A DNA stretch of 64,000 nt from an uncultured Acetatifactor sp. (lineage in GTDB: Bacteria; Bacillota; Clostridia; Lachnospirales; Lachnospiraceae), in contig CAJTMX010000025.1 in NCBI GenBank assembly GCA_910577235.1, positions 1 through 64,000 on the forward strand, in the 5' to 3' direction. A program made the translations under genes and the position numbers. Below, piece by piece: positions 48,809 to 56,829 of this stretch (positions are counted from its first letter, which is position 1; every line of letters begins with the position of its first letter). The notes under the pieces were generated by a model. That model did not search any database, was not told where the DNA came from, and worked only from the letters and a program-made list of their open reading frames with translations.

Positions 48809-50170
48809 ATGAAAAAGAAAGTATTAAGCGTTTTGTTGGCAGTGACCATGCTGGCAGGAACCTTAGTGGCATGCGGATCGCAACCCAGTTCTGGTACTGG
48901 CGGCTCAGGCACGGGCGGTTCTGGCACTGCTGAAGAGGGTAAAGTGCTGAACATTTACTGCTGGAACAATGAGTTCAGAGATCGTGTTGTGGCTCTGTAT
49001 CCCGGCTATACCAAGACGGATGAGACCCACGGTACCATCGGCGATGTGTCCGTAGTGTGGCATGAGACCCCCAATGAGGGCAATGCGTATCAGAATAATC
49101 TGGATGAGACACTGTTGAAACAGGAAAGCGCGGCGGCGGATGACAAGATTGACATGTTCCTGGTAGAGGCTGATTACGCGTTGAAGTATGTAGACACGGA
49201 TTACACCATGGCTATTACGGATCTGGGCATCACCAGCGCGGATGTTGCCAACCAGTATAAGTACACTCAGGATGTGGTAACGGATTCCAACGGCGTTCTG
49301 AAGGGCCTTTCCTGGCAGGGCTGCCCCGGCGTTCTGTTCTACAACCGTGAGGCCGCCAAGGAAGTTTTTGGCAGTGATGATCCCGCTACTGTTCAGGAGA
49401 ATGTAAAGGATTGGGCAACCTTCAATGCCACCGCCCAGACCGTATCCGAAGCAGGATATAAGATGGTTGCTTCCGCTAACGATACCTATCGTACCTATTC
49501 TAACAATGTGACAAGCCCTTGGGTTGTTGACGGCAAGATCACTATTGACAGCAACATTATGAACTGGGTAAATGATTCCAAGGCTCTGGTTGATGCCGGC
49601 TATACCGGAACCCATGATCTGTGGAGCGCAGACTGGAGTGCAGGTTTCTTCCCCGAGGGCAAGGTATTTTGCTACTTCGGCCCTGCTTGGTTCGTAAATT
49701 ACTCCATGTCTGCCGATAAGGAAGGCAGCATCGGTTATAACGGTGGCTGGGGCGCAACCGAAGGTCCTCAGGGCTTTTTCTGGGGCGGCACATGGATCTG
49801 CGCGGCAAACGGCACCGACAACCCGAGCCTGGTAAAGGATATCATGCTGCAGATGACCACCAATCAGGATATCATGACCAGCATCGTTACCACTTATGAC
49901 GACTTTGTTAACAACAAGCCCGCTATGGAGGCTATGGCGGCTGATCCCAACTACTCCAGCAAGGTACTGGGCGGACAGAACCCTCTGGCTATGTACTGCG
50001 CAGGCGTTAACGGACTGGATCTGAGCAACCTGAGCAAGTATGATCAGGGCTGTAACGAAGAGTTCCAGAAAGCCATGAAGAACTACTTCGAGGGCAACGC
50101 AACGCTGGACGAGGCGCTGGACCTGTTCTACAAGGCAGTTGTTGAGAAATATCCCGAGCTGACCTACTAA
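48809..50170 (+). CDS. Sugar ABC transporter substrate-binding lipoprotein
   Basis: 453 residues. A signal peptide (MKKKVLSVLLAVTMLAG) ends with lipobox LVAC (Cys at 22), followed by a Gly/Ser/Thr linker. The mature part is a family 1 solute-binding protein: LNIYCWNNEFRDRVV at the start, GLSWQGCPGVLFYNREAAKE, and GAWFVNY-type aromatic residues for stacking on sugar. It captures oligosaccharide outside the membrane for the permeases at 50550 and 51476. AGGGAGG precedes the ATG. A terminator follows the gene, so the binding protein is probably made in excess over the permeases. Confidence 0.92.
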   Translation: MKKKVLSVLLAVTMLAGTLVACGSQPSSGTGGSGTGGSGTAEEGKVLNIYCWNNEFRDRVVALYPGYTKTDETHGTIGDVSVVWHETPNEGNAYQNNLDETLLKQESAAADDKIDMFLVEADYALKYVDTDYTMAITDLGITSADVANQYKYTQDVVTDSNGVLKGLSWQGCPGVLFYNREAAKEVFGSDDPATVQENVKDWATFNATAQTVSEAGYKMVASANDTYRTYSNNVTSPWVVDGKITIDSNIMNWVNDSKALVDAGYTGTHDLWSADWSAGFFPEGKVFCYFGPAWFVNYSMSADKEGSIGYNGGWGATEGPQGFFWGGTWICAANGTDNPSLVKDIMLQMTTNQDIMTSIVTTYDDFVNNKPAMEAMAADPNYSSKVLGGQNPLAMYCAGVNGLDLSNLSKYDQGCNEEFQKAMKNYFEGNATLDEALDLFYKAVVEKYPELTY

Positions 50171-50192
50171 ATTAGATAGCAAATAACGGATC

Positions 50193-50235
50193 AAACCGTG
50201 CCTGCCTGCTTGGTCAGGTGGGTGCGGTTTTTCTT
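50193..50235 (+). terminator. Terminator between binding protein and permease genes
   Basis: AAACCGTGCCTGCCTG pairs with CAGGTGGGTGCGGTTT (some G-T pairs) around a six-base loop, followed by TTTTTCTT. Partial read-through would set subunit ratios. Confidence 0.85.
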
Positions 50236-50335
50236 AACGACAGGGTGGGCTGCAGAGAACTCTACCTGTCGTCAGATACAGAGCCGGCAGCAGAGTTTCT
50301 CTTAAGGTAATTGTGAAATGCCTGGAGTTTCTCTT

Positions 50336-50476
50336 AGGTAATTGCGAAACTCCCTTTTGTGGAGCAGGGAGTGGGCAATATATACAAAATAAGGGCGACT
50401 TGCCACCGCATCGGAGCCCGTTTTTGTATATATTGACCAGTCCCGTCACTTGTTTCAAAGAGTTTCGCAATTGTCT
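50336..50476 (-). mobile_element. Short inverted-repeat element (MITE-like), 141-bp copy
   Basis: The terminal repeats are AGGTAATTGCGAAACTC (50336-50352) and, inverted, AGACAATTGCGAAACTC (50476-50460): 15 of 17 bases agree. An inner inverted pair CAATATATACAAAA/TTTTTGTATATATTG is present. The flanks GGAGTTTCTCTT (50324-50335) and AGAGTTTCTCTC (50477-50488) agree at 10 of 12, like an aged target duplication. A partial left end with the same flank lies just before it (50293-50318). The minus strand aligns with the 74-bp copy at 20321. It sits between the binding protein and permease genes of the importer. Confidence 0.8.
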
Positions 50477-50549
50477 AGAGTTTCTCTCGGTGAAAGGAAC
50501 GATGCTGCGGGCTCTGTATGAATCGGATAATAGAGATGGAGGCATGACT

Positions 50550-51464
50550 ATGAAGAGTACACGGCGAGGAAAGGTTGTAAGCTATAATAAATGGGGATAC
50601 ATATTTCTGATTCCCTTTGTTGTAGTATATCTGGTGTTTTCTTTTATTCCCCTGGTAAGTACGATCTACAACAGCTTTTTTGAGAATTATCGCTCGGGCT
50701 TAACCCAGATCGGCCCCAATTTTGTGGGACTGGAGAATTTTAAGACCATTCTTACCAGCGGAGAGGTTTGGATATATGCCAAGAATACCATGATCATGTG
50801 GATATTGGGATTCATACCTCAGATCGTCATCTCGCTCCTGCTGGGAGCATGGTTTTCCGACCCCAGCCTGCGTCTGAAGTGTCAGGGATTTTTTAAGACG
50901 GTGATCTATCTGCCGAACCTGATTATGGCATCCGCATTCGCCATGCTGTTCTTTGCCCTGTTTTCCGATGGGGGCCCCATCAATTCCCTGCTGATGCAGG
51001 CGGGGCTGATCAGCACACCGTTCAAGTTCCTGTCCAATGTTTGGAGTGCCAGATTCCTGGTGGCTGCCATGAACTGTCTGATGTGGTTCGGTAATACTAC
51101 GATCCTGTTGATGGCCGGAATGATGGGAATCGATACTTCGCTGTTTGAGGCGGCCAGGGTGGACGGGGCCACATCCACGCAGGTCTTCTATAAGATCACG
51201 CTGCCGCTGCTGCGGCCGATCTTGATCTATGTGATGATAACCTCATTGATCGGCGGTCTGCAAATGTTTGATGTGCCCCAGATCCTGACTAAGGGTTCCG
51301 GAGATCCCATGCGTTCCACCATGACTTTGATCATGTACCTGAACAGACATCTGTTCAGCAAGAATTATGGTCTGGGAGGCGCGCTGTCAGTTATTTTGTT
51401 TGTGATAACCGGTGTCTTGAGCATGGTCGTGTTTAAAGTGTCTAACCAGAAAGAGATAAATTAG
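50550..51464 (+). CDS. Sugar ABC transporter permease (MalF/UgpA type)
   Basis: 304 residues with six hydrophobic helices. It starts MKSTRRGKVVSYNKWGYIF, and the EAA loop that contacts the ATPase reads EAARVDGATSTQVFYKITLP (about residue 195). TGGAGG lies 7 bases before the ATG at 50550. The frame is open upstream through the MITE, but without a start of merit. It pairs with the second permease 11 bases later. No ATPase gene is in this cluster, as often seen when a shared MsmX-type ATPase serves several importers. Confidence 0.92.
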   Translation: MKSTRRGKVVSYNKWGYIFLIPFVVVYLVFSFIPLVSTIYNSFFENYRSGLTQIGPNFVGLENFKTILTSGEVWIYAKNTMIMWILGFIPQIVISLLLGAWFSDPSLRLKCQGFFKTVIYLPNLIMASAFAMLFFALFSDGGPINSLLMQAGLISTPFKFLSNVWSARFLVAAMNCLMWFGNTTILLMAGMMGIDTSLFEAARVDGATSTQVFYKITLPLLRPILIYVMITSLIGGLQMFDVPQILTKGSGDPMRSTMTLIMYLNRHLFSKNYGLGGALSVILFVITGVLSMVVFKVSNQKEIN

Positions 51465-51475
51465 GAGGTGGGAGC

Positions 51476-52348
51476 ATGAAAGAGGTTTCTTCAAACGGCA
51501 CGAAGAAGGGAATGAATATACACGCGAGACGCGGATTAGCTTACATAGTGTTGGTTGTGATCACTATTCTTTGCCTGTTTTGGTTTTTGCTGCTCTTTAT
51601 CAATACCACAAGATCGCACTCGGAACTGAATCAGGGCTTTTCCATCATTCCCAGCAAATATCTGTTTTCCAATATCCAGAAACTGGTTAAAATGGGAGAA
51701 CGTTTGCCGATATTGCGAGGTTTGCTGAACAGTTTGATCGTGGCGGGGTTAAGCGCGGTACTCAGCACTTATTTTTCTGTAATGACAGCATACGCGATTC
51801 ATGCGTATGATTTTAAACTTAAAAAATTCATGTTCACTTTTATCCTTATGATCATGATGATCCCCACGCAGGTGACGGCGCTTGGATTTTTACAGTTGGT
51901 TTCCAATATGAAACTGGAGGATTCGTTTATTCCTTTGATCGTGCCGACTATCGCGGCACCGGTCACGTTCTTTTATATGAAACAGTATATGGAGAGTTCA
52001 TTGCCGTTATCATTGATCGAAGCAGCCCGTATCGATGGTTCGGGTGAGTTTAGGACTTTCAATTCCATCGTAATGCCGTTGATGAAACCCGCCATTGCGG
52101 TGCAGGCAATCTTTACTTTTGTTTCCAGCTGGAACAATTATTTCACCCCTGCTCTTATCCTGCATGAGCCCAAGATGAGAACGGTTCCCATCTTGATCGC
52201 TCAGTTGCGAAGCATGGACTGGTCCAATCTGGATACCGGTGTAGTGTACGCCATGATCGGATTATCCATTTTCCCGGTTATCATCGTTTATCTGTTCCTG
52301 TCCAAGCATATTGTGCAGGGCGTTGCCATGGGAAGTGTGAAGGGCTGA
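51476..52348 (+). CDS. Sugar ABC transporter permease (MalG/UgpE type)
   Basis: 290 residues, six membrane helices. A long N-terminal cytoplasmic stretch precedes TM1 (LAYIVLVVITILCLFWFLLL). The EAA loop is EAARIDGSGEFRTFNSIVMP (about residue 182), and it ends LFLSKHIVQGVAMGSVKG, a usual C-terminus of this subfamily. AGGAGGTG precedes the ATG. It forms the channel with the preceding permease. Confidence 0.93.
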   Translation: MKEVSSNGTKKGMNIHARRGLAYIVLVVITILCLFWFLLLFINTTRSHSELNQGFSIIPSKYLFSNIQKLVKMGERLPILRGLLNSLIVAGLSAVLSTYFSVMTAYAIHAYDFKLKKFMFTFILMIMMIPTQVTALGFLQLVSNMKLEDSFIPLIVPTIAAPVTFFYMKQYMESSLPLSLIEAARIDGSGEFRTFNSIVMPLMKPAIAVQAIFTFVSSWNNYFTPALILHEPKMRTVPILIAQLRSMDWSNLDTGVVYAMIGLSIFPVIIVYLFLSKHIVQGVAMGSVKG

Positions 52349-52374
52349 TATCATAACTGGAGTCCTATTCTTAG

Positions 52375-52403
52375 ACTGCCACCTCATTCGGGGTGGCAGT
52401 TTC
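52375..52403 (+). terminator. Terminator of the sugar importer operon
   Basis: ACTGCCACC pairs with GGTGGCAGT through an eight-base loop, with a short TTT tail. Confidence 0.75.
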
Positions 52404-52450
52404 CGCAGAGCATTTTATAAAAAATTTATAAAGGCTTAATTCCTGATATA

Positions 52451-52479
52451 TTTACGGTGTAGAGGCGGCATGCTATAAT
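52451..52479 (+). promoter_or_regulatory. Promoter of the DUF1700-like gene
   Basis: TTTACG (52451-52456), 17-base spacer, TATAAT (52474-52479) with an extended TGC just before. Confidence 0.75.
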
Positions 52480-52558
52480 TGTTGCAATAAGCTTGCTGAT
52501 AACATGTGCCGAATGGTAGGAAGTATAATGCAATGATGCAGATAGGATAACATCCATT

Positions 52559-53026
52559 ATGAACAAACAGGAATTTGTGGACCGGCTGAGAGTCTCGCTG
52601 AGCGGAAAGATACCGCCGGGACAGGTGGAAGAAAATGCCCGTTATTATGAGGACTATATTAACACCCAGATACGGCTTGGGGAGACAGAGGAAAGTGTGC
52701 TGGACGGATTGGGTGATCCCAGATTGATTGCCAGATCTATCGTTGCGGCTGAAAATGTCAGGACCGAAGGCGGCTCGGAACAGGAGTATGCCCACAGGGA
52801 GGAGCGTGAGGAGCACCCGGGGAGAAACCGGCACTTTTTACACGTAGCCAATCTGCCTGCCTGGGTGTTACCTGTGCTGGCAGGCGGTTTTCTTCTTCTG
52901 TTGCTGGTAGCTCTGGGGCTGATATTCCGCCTCGTGCTCCATATGCTGGCCTGGCTTTGGCCATTGATCGCCATTGGGATGATCGTGATTTTTTTTATAA
53001 AATTATTTCGTGATTGGTTGCATTAA
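52559..53026 (+). CDS. DUF1700-like membrane protein
   Basis: 155 residues. The N-terminal helical part (MNKQEFVDRLRVSLSGKIPP, YYEDYINTQIRLGETEESVL and DGLGDPRLIARSIV) is the DUF1700/HAAS helical hairpin found in Firmicutes. After a charged linker, two hydrophobic helices (residues about 100-122 and 128-148) close the protein. Such domains often partner PadR-type regulators in membrane stress responses, but no PadR gene is next to it here. The function is unknown. Confidence 0.75.
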   Translation: MNKQEFVDRLRVSLSGKIPPGQVEENARYYEDYINTQIRLGETEESVLDGLGDPRLIARSIVAAENVRTEGGSEQEYAHREEREEHPGRNRHFLHVANLPAWVLPVLAGGFLLLLLVALGLIFRLVLHMLAWLWPLIAIGMIVIFFIKLFRDWLH

Positions 53027-53032
53027 ATGAAT

Positions 53033-53061
53033 GCATATTTTAAAATAACGGGGACATACTA
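53033..53061 (+). promoter_or_regulatory. Forespore sigma (sigma-G/F)-type promoter
   Basis: GCATA (53033-53037), 17-base spacer, CATACTA (53055-53061). This fits the sigma-G pattern GHATR/CATWMTA; the consensus spacing is about 17-18. No sigma-A boxes are evident at this place. The next gene is the Asn/Gln-rich mini-protein. Confidence 0.5.
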
Positions 53062-53096
53062 CTCCTGTAACCAAAAACCAACAGGAGGAATGAATT

Positions 53097-53261
53097 ATGT
53101 CCAACAACAATCAGAACAACCAGAACAGCAATTCCAACAATTGCCAGAACAGCTATCAGGATAGCCAGAACAGCTACCAGGACAGCCAGAACAACAATAA
53201 TAAGAAGAACAACCAGAATAACCAGAACAAGCAGAACAACCAGAAGAACAACAGTTTCTAA
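53097..53261 (+). CDS. Asn/Gln-rich mini-protein, possible spore protein
   Basis: 54 residues, starting MSNNNQNNQNSNSNNCQNSY and ending in Lys/Asn/Gln repeats. Over half of the residues are Asn or Gln, with one Cys, no hydrophobic core and repeats QNSYQDSQNSYQDSQN. AGGAGG lies 8 bases before the ATG; a terminator follows. A forespore-type promoter is about 35 bases upstream. Gamma-type small acid-soluble spore proteins are also Asn/Gln-rich, so a storage or coat-related role in spores is plausible, but sequence homology to SspE is not clear. Confidence 0.7.
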   Translation: MSNNNQNNQNSNSNNCQNSYQDSQNSYQDSQNNNNKKNNQNNQNKQNNQKNNSF

Positions 53262-53282
53262 GGCTGCCGCGGATTTTCTGGA

Positions 53283-53318
53283 AAATAGGGGTGTCGCTTT
53301 TGCGGCATCCCTATTTAC
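53283..53318 (+). terminator. Terminator after the Asn/Gln-rich gene
   Basis: AAATAGGGGTGTCGC pairs with GCGGCATCCCTATTT around TTTT, with small mismatches. Confidence 0.8.
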
Positions 53319-53412
53319 ATATAGGTGCGTATTGTGGTAACATTAGTTAAGTGTAAAGCACACAGGATAAGAAACTTTCCGGGACGGTCAGATCCCAGAT
53401 AATGAGGTAAGT

Positions 53413-54573
53413 ATGAGACGTTATGAATTGATAGCTCCCTGCCATTTTGGTATGGAGGCTGTATTAAAAAAAGAGATCACCGATCTGGGATATGATGTGA
53501 GCGAGACTGCGGACGGACGGATTACCTTTTTAGGAGATGAGGAGGCGCTCTGCCGGGCCAATGTGTTTCTGCGCACGGCGGAGAGAGTGCTGATCAAGGT
53601 GGGGCGCTTTAGAGCGGAGACTTTTGAAGAACTTTTTCAGGGCACGAAAGCGCTGCCCTGGGAGGAATATATTCCCCGTGACGGAAAATTCTGGGTGGCC
53701 AAGGCGGCCAGCGTCAAAAGTAAATTGTTCAGTCCTTCGGATATTCAAAGCATTATGAAAAAGGCCATGGTGGAACGAATGAGAGAGCATTATGGCCTGG
53801 AGCGTTTCCCGGAGAGCGGGGAAGCCTTTCCTGTGCGGGTATTTCTGATGAAGGACGAGGTGACGGTGGGACTGGATACCACCGGCGAATCCCTGCACAA
53901 AAGGGGGTATAGGAAACTTACGGCCAAGGCTCCCATCGCGGAGAATCTGGCGGCGGCGATGATCCTGCTGACGCCCTGGCACGGGGACCGGATATTGGTG
54001 GACCCTTTTTGCGGCAGCGGGACCATACCCATCGAAGCGGCTATGATGGCGGCCAATATGGCACCGGGCATGAAGAGAGGGTTCACTGCCCGGAACTGGC
54101 CTCATGTGGTGGGGGAAAAGGTGTGGCAGGATACCTTTGAGGAGGCCCGGGAATTGGTGGACCTGTCTGTGGAGACGGATATCCAGGGATACGACATGGA
54201 CGATGCCATGGTATCCATTGCCAGAGAGAACGCCAAACTGGCGGGTGTGGAAAAACTTATCCATTTTCAAAGGCGGGATGTGGCGCAGCTCTCCCATCCG
54301 AAAAAATACGGGTTTGTCATCACCAATCCGCCCTATGGGGAGCGTCTGGAGGAAAAGGAGGCTCTGCCCGGTCTGTATCGGACGATAGGCGAGCGGTTTC
54401 GGAATCTTGACGACTGGAGCCTGTATCTGATCACCTCCTATGAACAGGCGGAGCGGGATATTGGTCGCAAAGCAGATAAAAACAGAAAAATCTACAACGG
54501 TATGATGAAGACATATTACTATCAGTTTATGGGACCTAAACCGCCCAGACGGGGAGGCGGTCATGAAAGGTAA
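53413..54573 (+). CDS. THUMP-domain class I RNA methyltransferase (RlmL/YpsC-like)
   Basis: 386 residues. The N-terminal ferredoxin-like and THUMP part (residues about 1-155) has FGMEAVLKKEITDLGYDV and HKRGYRKLTAKAPIAENLAA. The Rossmann methylase has VDPFCGSGTIPIEAAMMA (SAM site, about 196) and the NPPYGERL motif for N-methylation of guanine (about 310). E. coli RlmL methylates G2445 in 23S rRNA; Bacillus YpsC is the likely closer relative. GAGGTA precedes the ATG. The amidase-like gene begins inside its last codons. Confidence 0.92.
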   Translation: MRRYELIAPCHFGMEAVLKKEITDLGYDVSETADGRITFLGDEEALCRANVFLRTAERVLIKVGRFRAETFEELFQGTKALPWEEYIPRDGKFWVAKAASVKSKLFSPSDIQSIMKKAMVERMREHYGLERFPESGEAFPVRVFLMKDEVTVGLDTTGESLHKRGYRKLTAKAPIAENLAAAMILLTPWHGDRILVDPFCGSGTIPIEAAMMAANMAPGMKRGFTARNWPHVVGEKVWQDTFEEARELVDLSVETDIQGYDMDDAMVSIARENAKLAGVEKLIHFQRRDVAQLSHPKKYGFVITNPPYGERLEEKEALPGLYRTIGERFRNLDDWSLYLITSYEQAERDIGRKADKNRKIYNGMMKTYYYQFMGPKPPRRGGGHER

Positions 54574-55627
54574 AACGGACTGGAGAGGCTATAAGACACT
54601 GACTTTGTGGACTTTGCTCTGCGGTGGCTGTATGGCGGCTATGATGTGGTGGGCCGCCGGAAAGAGTATAGTCATCGCCGATACGGCTCCCGGGGACCGG
54701 GAGGGGTATGTCGCCCAGGAGGACGAGGGAGTGGAGCGCTATCGGCTGACACTGGCAGAGGAAGAGGGAAAGCCCGGACATTTCACGATCCCTGTGGCAC
54801 CTGCCGTCCATGCGGAACAGATCAGTATAGAAAACCGTTATACCGAGCGTCAGCTCTGGGTCTATATTCAGGGGGCCCAGGCGGCGGATTACAGGGATTA
54901 TGTGATTACCGGGGACGTCTCGCCTGTGGTGGGCGGCTGGGCCCAGCAACAGGAGGATATGACGATCCTGAAATTACAGATGAATGCCATACAGGAATAC
55001 AGCAGCGTGATGGAGGAGAACCGGCTCTATGTGGAATATATGTCGCCGGAGGAATGCTTTGAGCGGATCGTGGTCATCGATCCCCGCTGTGGTGGGGAGG
55101 ACGCCGGCGTGAAGGCAAGCGGTTTACAGGAAAAGGAGATCACGCTGCAGATCGCCAGAGCGGTGAGGCAGCGGCTTGACGGCTCTGACATCAAGGTCTA
55201 TTTGACGCGCCAGGAGGACGTGGATGTGGCATCGGAAGATCGTACCCTGCTGGCGAGGGAAGTAGGCGCGGACCTGTATGTGGCTGTCAGTCTGAATGGA
55301 GATGCCCAGGACCGGGAGCAGTTCGGTACGGAAGTCTGGTATAACGGAGACTATTTTCTTCCCGGATTCGGCAATCTGCAGCTTGCCGACCTGCTGGAAC
55401 GGCAAGTAACGGTGGCGGTGTCAGGGCGGGCTAACGGACTGATGCTGAGTGACGATGCTGTTTTGCAGCGGCTGACTATACCGGGGGCGCTTGTAAAGGT
55501 GGGCTATCTGACCCATGAGCGGGAGGGAAAAATGCTGGGACAGCAGGGGTATGTAGATAATGTAGCGGCGGGGATCACAGAGGCTTTGCGTCAGGCATTC
55601 GCAGAGCTGGAAAGCGAAGAATCCTGA
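54563..55627 (+). CDS. Amidase_3-like protein with missing zinc ligands (probable pseudoenzyme)
   Basis: 354 residues. A signal anchor (LTLWTLLCGGCMAAMMWWAA) precedes an unknown N-terminal domain, then an N-acetylmuramoyl-L-alanine amidase fold. In true enzymes VxxDPGHGGxDxG binds zinc by its His; here it is VVIDPRCGGEDAGV (about residue 170). The Glu ligand in LQEKEITLQIA is kept. The second His (SxHxN) is replaced in VAVSLNGDAQ (about 240). The catalytic Glu of LVEVGFLSN is Lys in ALVKVGYLTH (about 310). It probably no longer cuts peptidoglycan and may bind it or regulate others. It overlaps the methylase gene by 11 bases. Confidence 0.82.
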   Translation: MKGKTDWRGYKTLTLWTLLCGGCMAAMMWWAAGKSIVIADTAPGDREGYVAQEDEGVERYRLTLAEEEGKPGHFTIPVAPAVHAEQISIENRYTERQLWVYIQGAQAADYRDYVITGDVSPVVGGWAQQQEDMTILKLQMNAIQEYSSVMEENRLYVEYMSPEECFERIVVIDPRCGGEDAGVKASGLQEKEITLQIARAVRQRLDGSDIKVYLTRQEDVDVASEDRTLLAREVGADLYVAVSLNGDAQDREQFGTEVWYNGDYFLPGFGNLQLADLLERQVTVAVSGRANGLMLSDDAVLQRLTIPGALVKVGYLTHEREGKMLGQQGYVDNVAAGITEALRQAFAELESEES

Positions 55628-55666
55628 GAACGGTTTCTGCGAATATACGGGAGAGGTGACGGATAT

Positions 55667-56287
55667 ATGATAAAAAAGATCGTTTTTGCTACCGGCAACG
55701 CCGGAAAGATTAAGGAGATACAGGCGATTCTGGCGGATATGGGTCTGGAGGTAATATCCATGAAGGAGGCGGGAGTCTCAGCGGATATCGAGGAAAGCGG
55801 CGCAACCTACGAAGAGAACGCGCTGATCAAATCCAGAGCTGTGGCTGCTTGTCTTGAGAAAATGGGACAACGGCAGGATACTGTGGTGATGGCGGATGAT
55901 TCCGGGCTGGAGATCGATCATTTAAACGGAGAGCCGGGAGTATATTCTGCCCGTTATATGGGGGAGGACACTTCCTATCATATAAAAAACGCCAATCTTA
56001 TCAGTCGTCTGGAGGGTGTGGAGGATGCCCGGCGGACGGCGCGGTTTGTATGCGCCATTGCGGCGGTGCTGCCGGACGGAAGAGAACTTACCAGCCGGGG
56101 CGTCATAGAGGGGCGTATCGGCTATGAGGAAAAGGGAACTAACGGATTTGGATATGATCCGATCTTCCATGTCCCTATGTTTGGCCGAACTACGGCAGAA
56201 TTGAGCGAGGAGGAAAAAAACCGGGTCAGTCACCGCGGAAACGCGCTGCGGGAAATGAAACGGCAGCTGCAGCGTATTATGGTGTAA
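55667..56287 (+). CDS. rdgB: XTP/dITP diphosphatase (HAM1/RdgB)
   Basis: 206 residues. It removes non-canonical purine nucleoside triphosphates by hydrolysis to the monophosphate. Typical landmarks are FATGNAGKIKEI, ESGATYEENALIKSRAVAA, VMADDSGLEIDHLNGEPGVY, SARY and EKGTNGFGYDPIFHVP, then SHRGNALREM. GAGAGGTGA precedes the ATG. It lies between the pseudo-amidase gene and a phosphodiesterase; the rdgB-yfcE pairing is common in Firmicutes. Confidence 0.96.
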   Translation: MIKKIVFATGNAGKIKEIQAILADMGLEVISMKEAGVSADIEESGATYEENALIKSRAVAACLEKMGQRQDTVVMADDSGLEIDHLNGEPGVYSARYMGEDTSYHIKNANLISRLEGVEDARRTARFVCAIAAVLPDGRELTSRGVIEGRIGYEEKGTNGFGYDPIFHVPMFGRTTAELSEEEKNRVSHRGNALREMKRQLQRIMV

Positions 56288-56310
56288 GATGAGCGGGAGG
56301 AACATGTTCC

Positions 56311-56802
56311 ATGGAACAACGGAAGAAAATATTGATCGTCAGTGACACGCATCGAAAAAATGATAATTACTTTGCGCTGCTGGAGCGGTTGGGACCACTG
56401 GACATGGTGATACACTGCGGAGATACGGAGGGGAGCGAGTACGCCATCAGCCAGGCGGCAGACTGTCCGGTGCAGATCGTGTCGGGCAACAATGATTTTT
56501 TCTCGGAGCTGCCAAGAGAGCTGGAATTTGAGATCGGCCGCTACCGGGTATGGGTGACCCACGGCCACACCTATTATGTATCCATGGGCAACGAAAGGAT
56601 CAAACAGGAGGCCAGGGAGAGGGGAGTGGATATCGTCATGTACGGCCACTCCCACAGGCCCTGTCTGGATGTGGAGAAGGATATGATCGCCTTGAATCCG
56701 GGCAGTATTTCCTACCCCCGCCAGGACGGCCACAGGCCGTCTTATATCATCATGGAGCTGGACCAGGCGGGAAAGGCCGGGTTTCGGATTGAATATATGT
56801 GA
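56311..56802 (+). CDS. YfcE/MJ0936-type metallophosphoesterase
   Basis: 163 residues with the calcineurin-like fold. The metal-binding motifs are in order: IVSDTHRKNDNY, VIHCGDTEG, SGNNDFF, THGHTYY and YGHSHRP. The family cleaves phosphodiesters in vitro, and its cellular substrate is unsettled. It begins 23 bases after rdgB, which suggests one operon, as in many Firmicutes. Confidence 0.93.
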   Translation: MEQRKKILIVSDTHRKNDNYFALLERLGPLDMVIHCGDTEGSEYAISQAADCPVQIVSGNNDFFSELPRELEFEIGRYRVWVTHGHTYYVSMGNERIKQEARERGVDIVMYGHSHRPCLDVEKDMIALNPGSISYPRQDGHRPSYIIMELDQAGKAGFRIEYM

Positions 56803-56829
56803 TGTGTGAGACGGCAAGGGAGCGGCGGT

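Noticed and set aside
48905..50194. 429-codon minus-strand frame opposite the sugar-binding protein
   Set aside because: Antisense shadow of a highly expressed gene.
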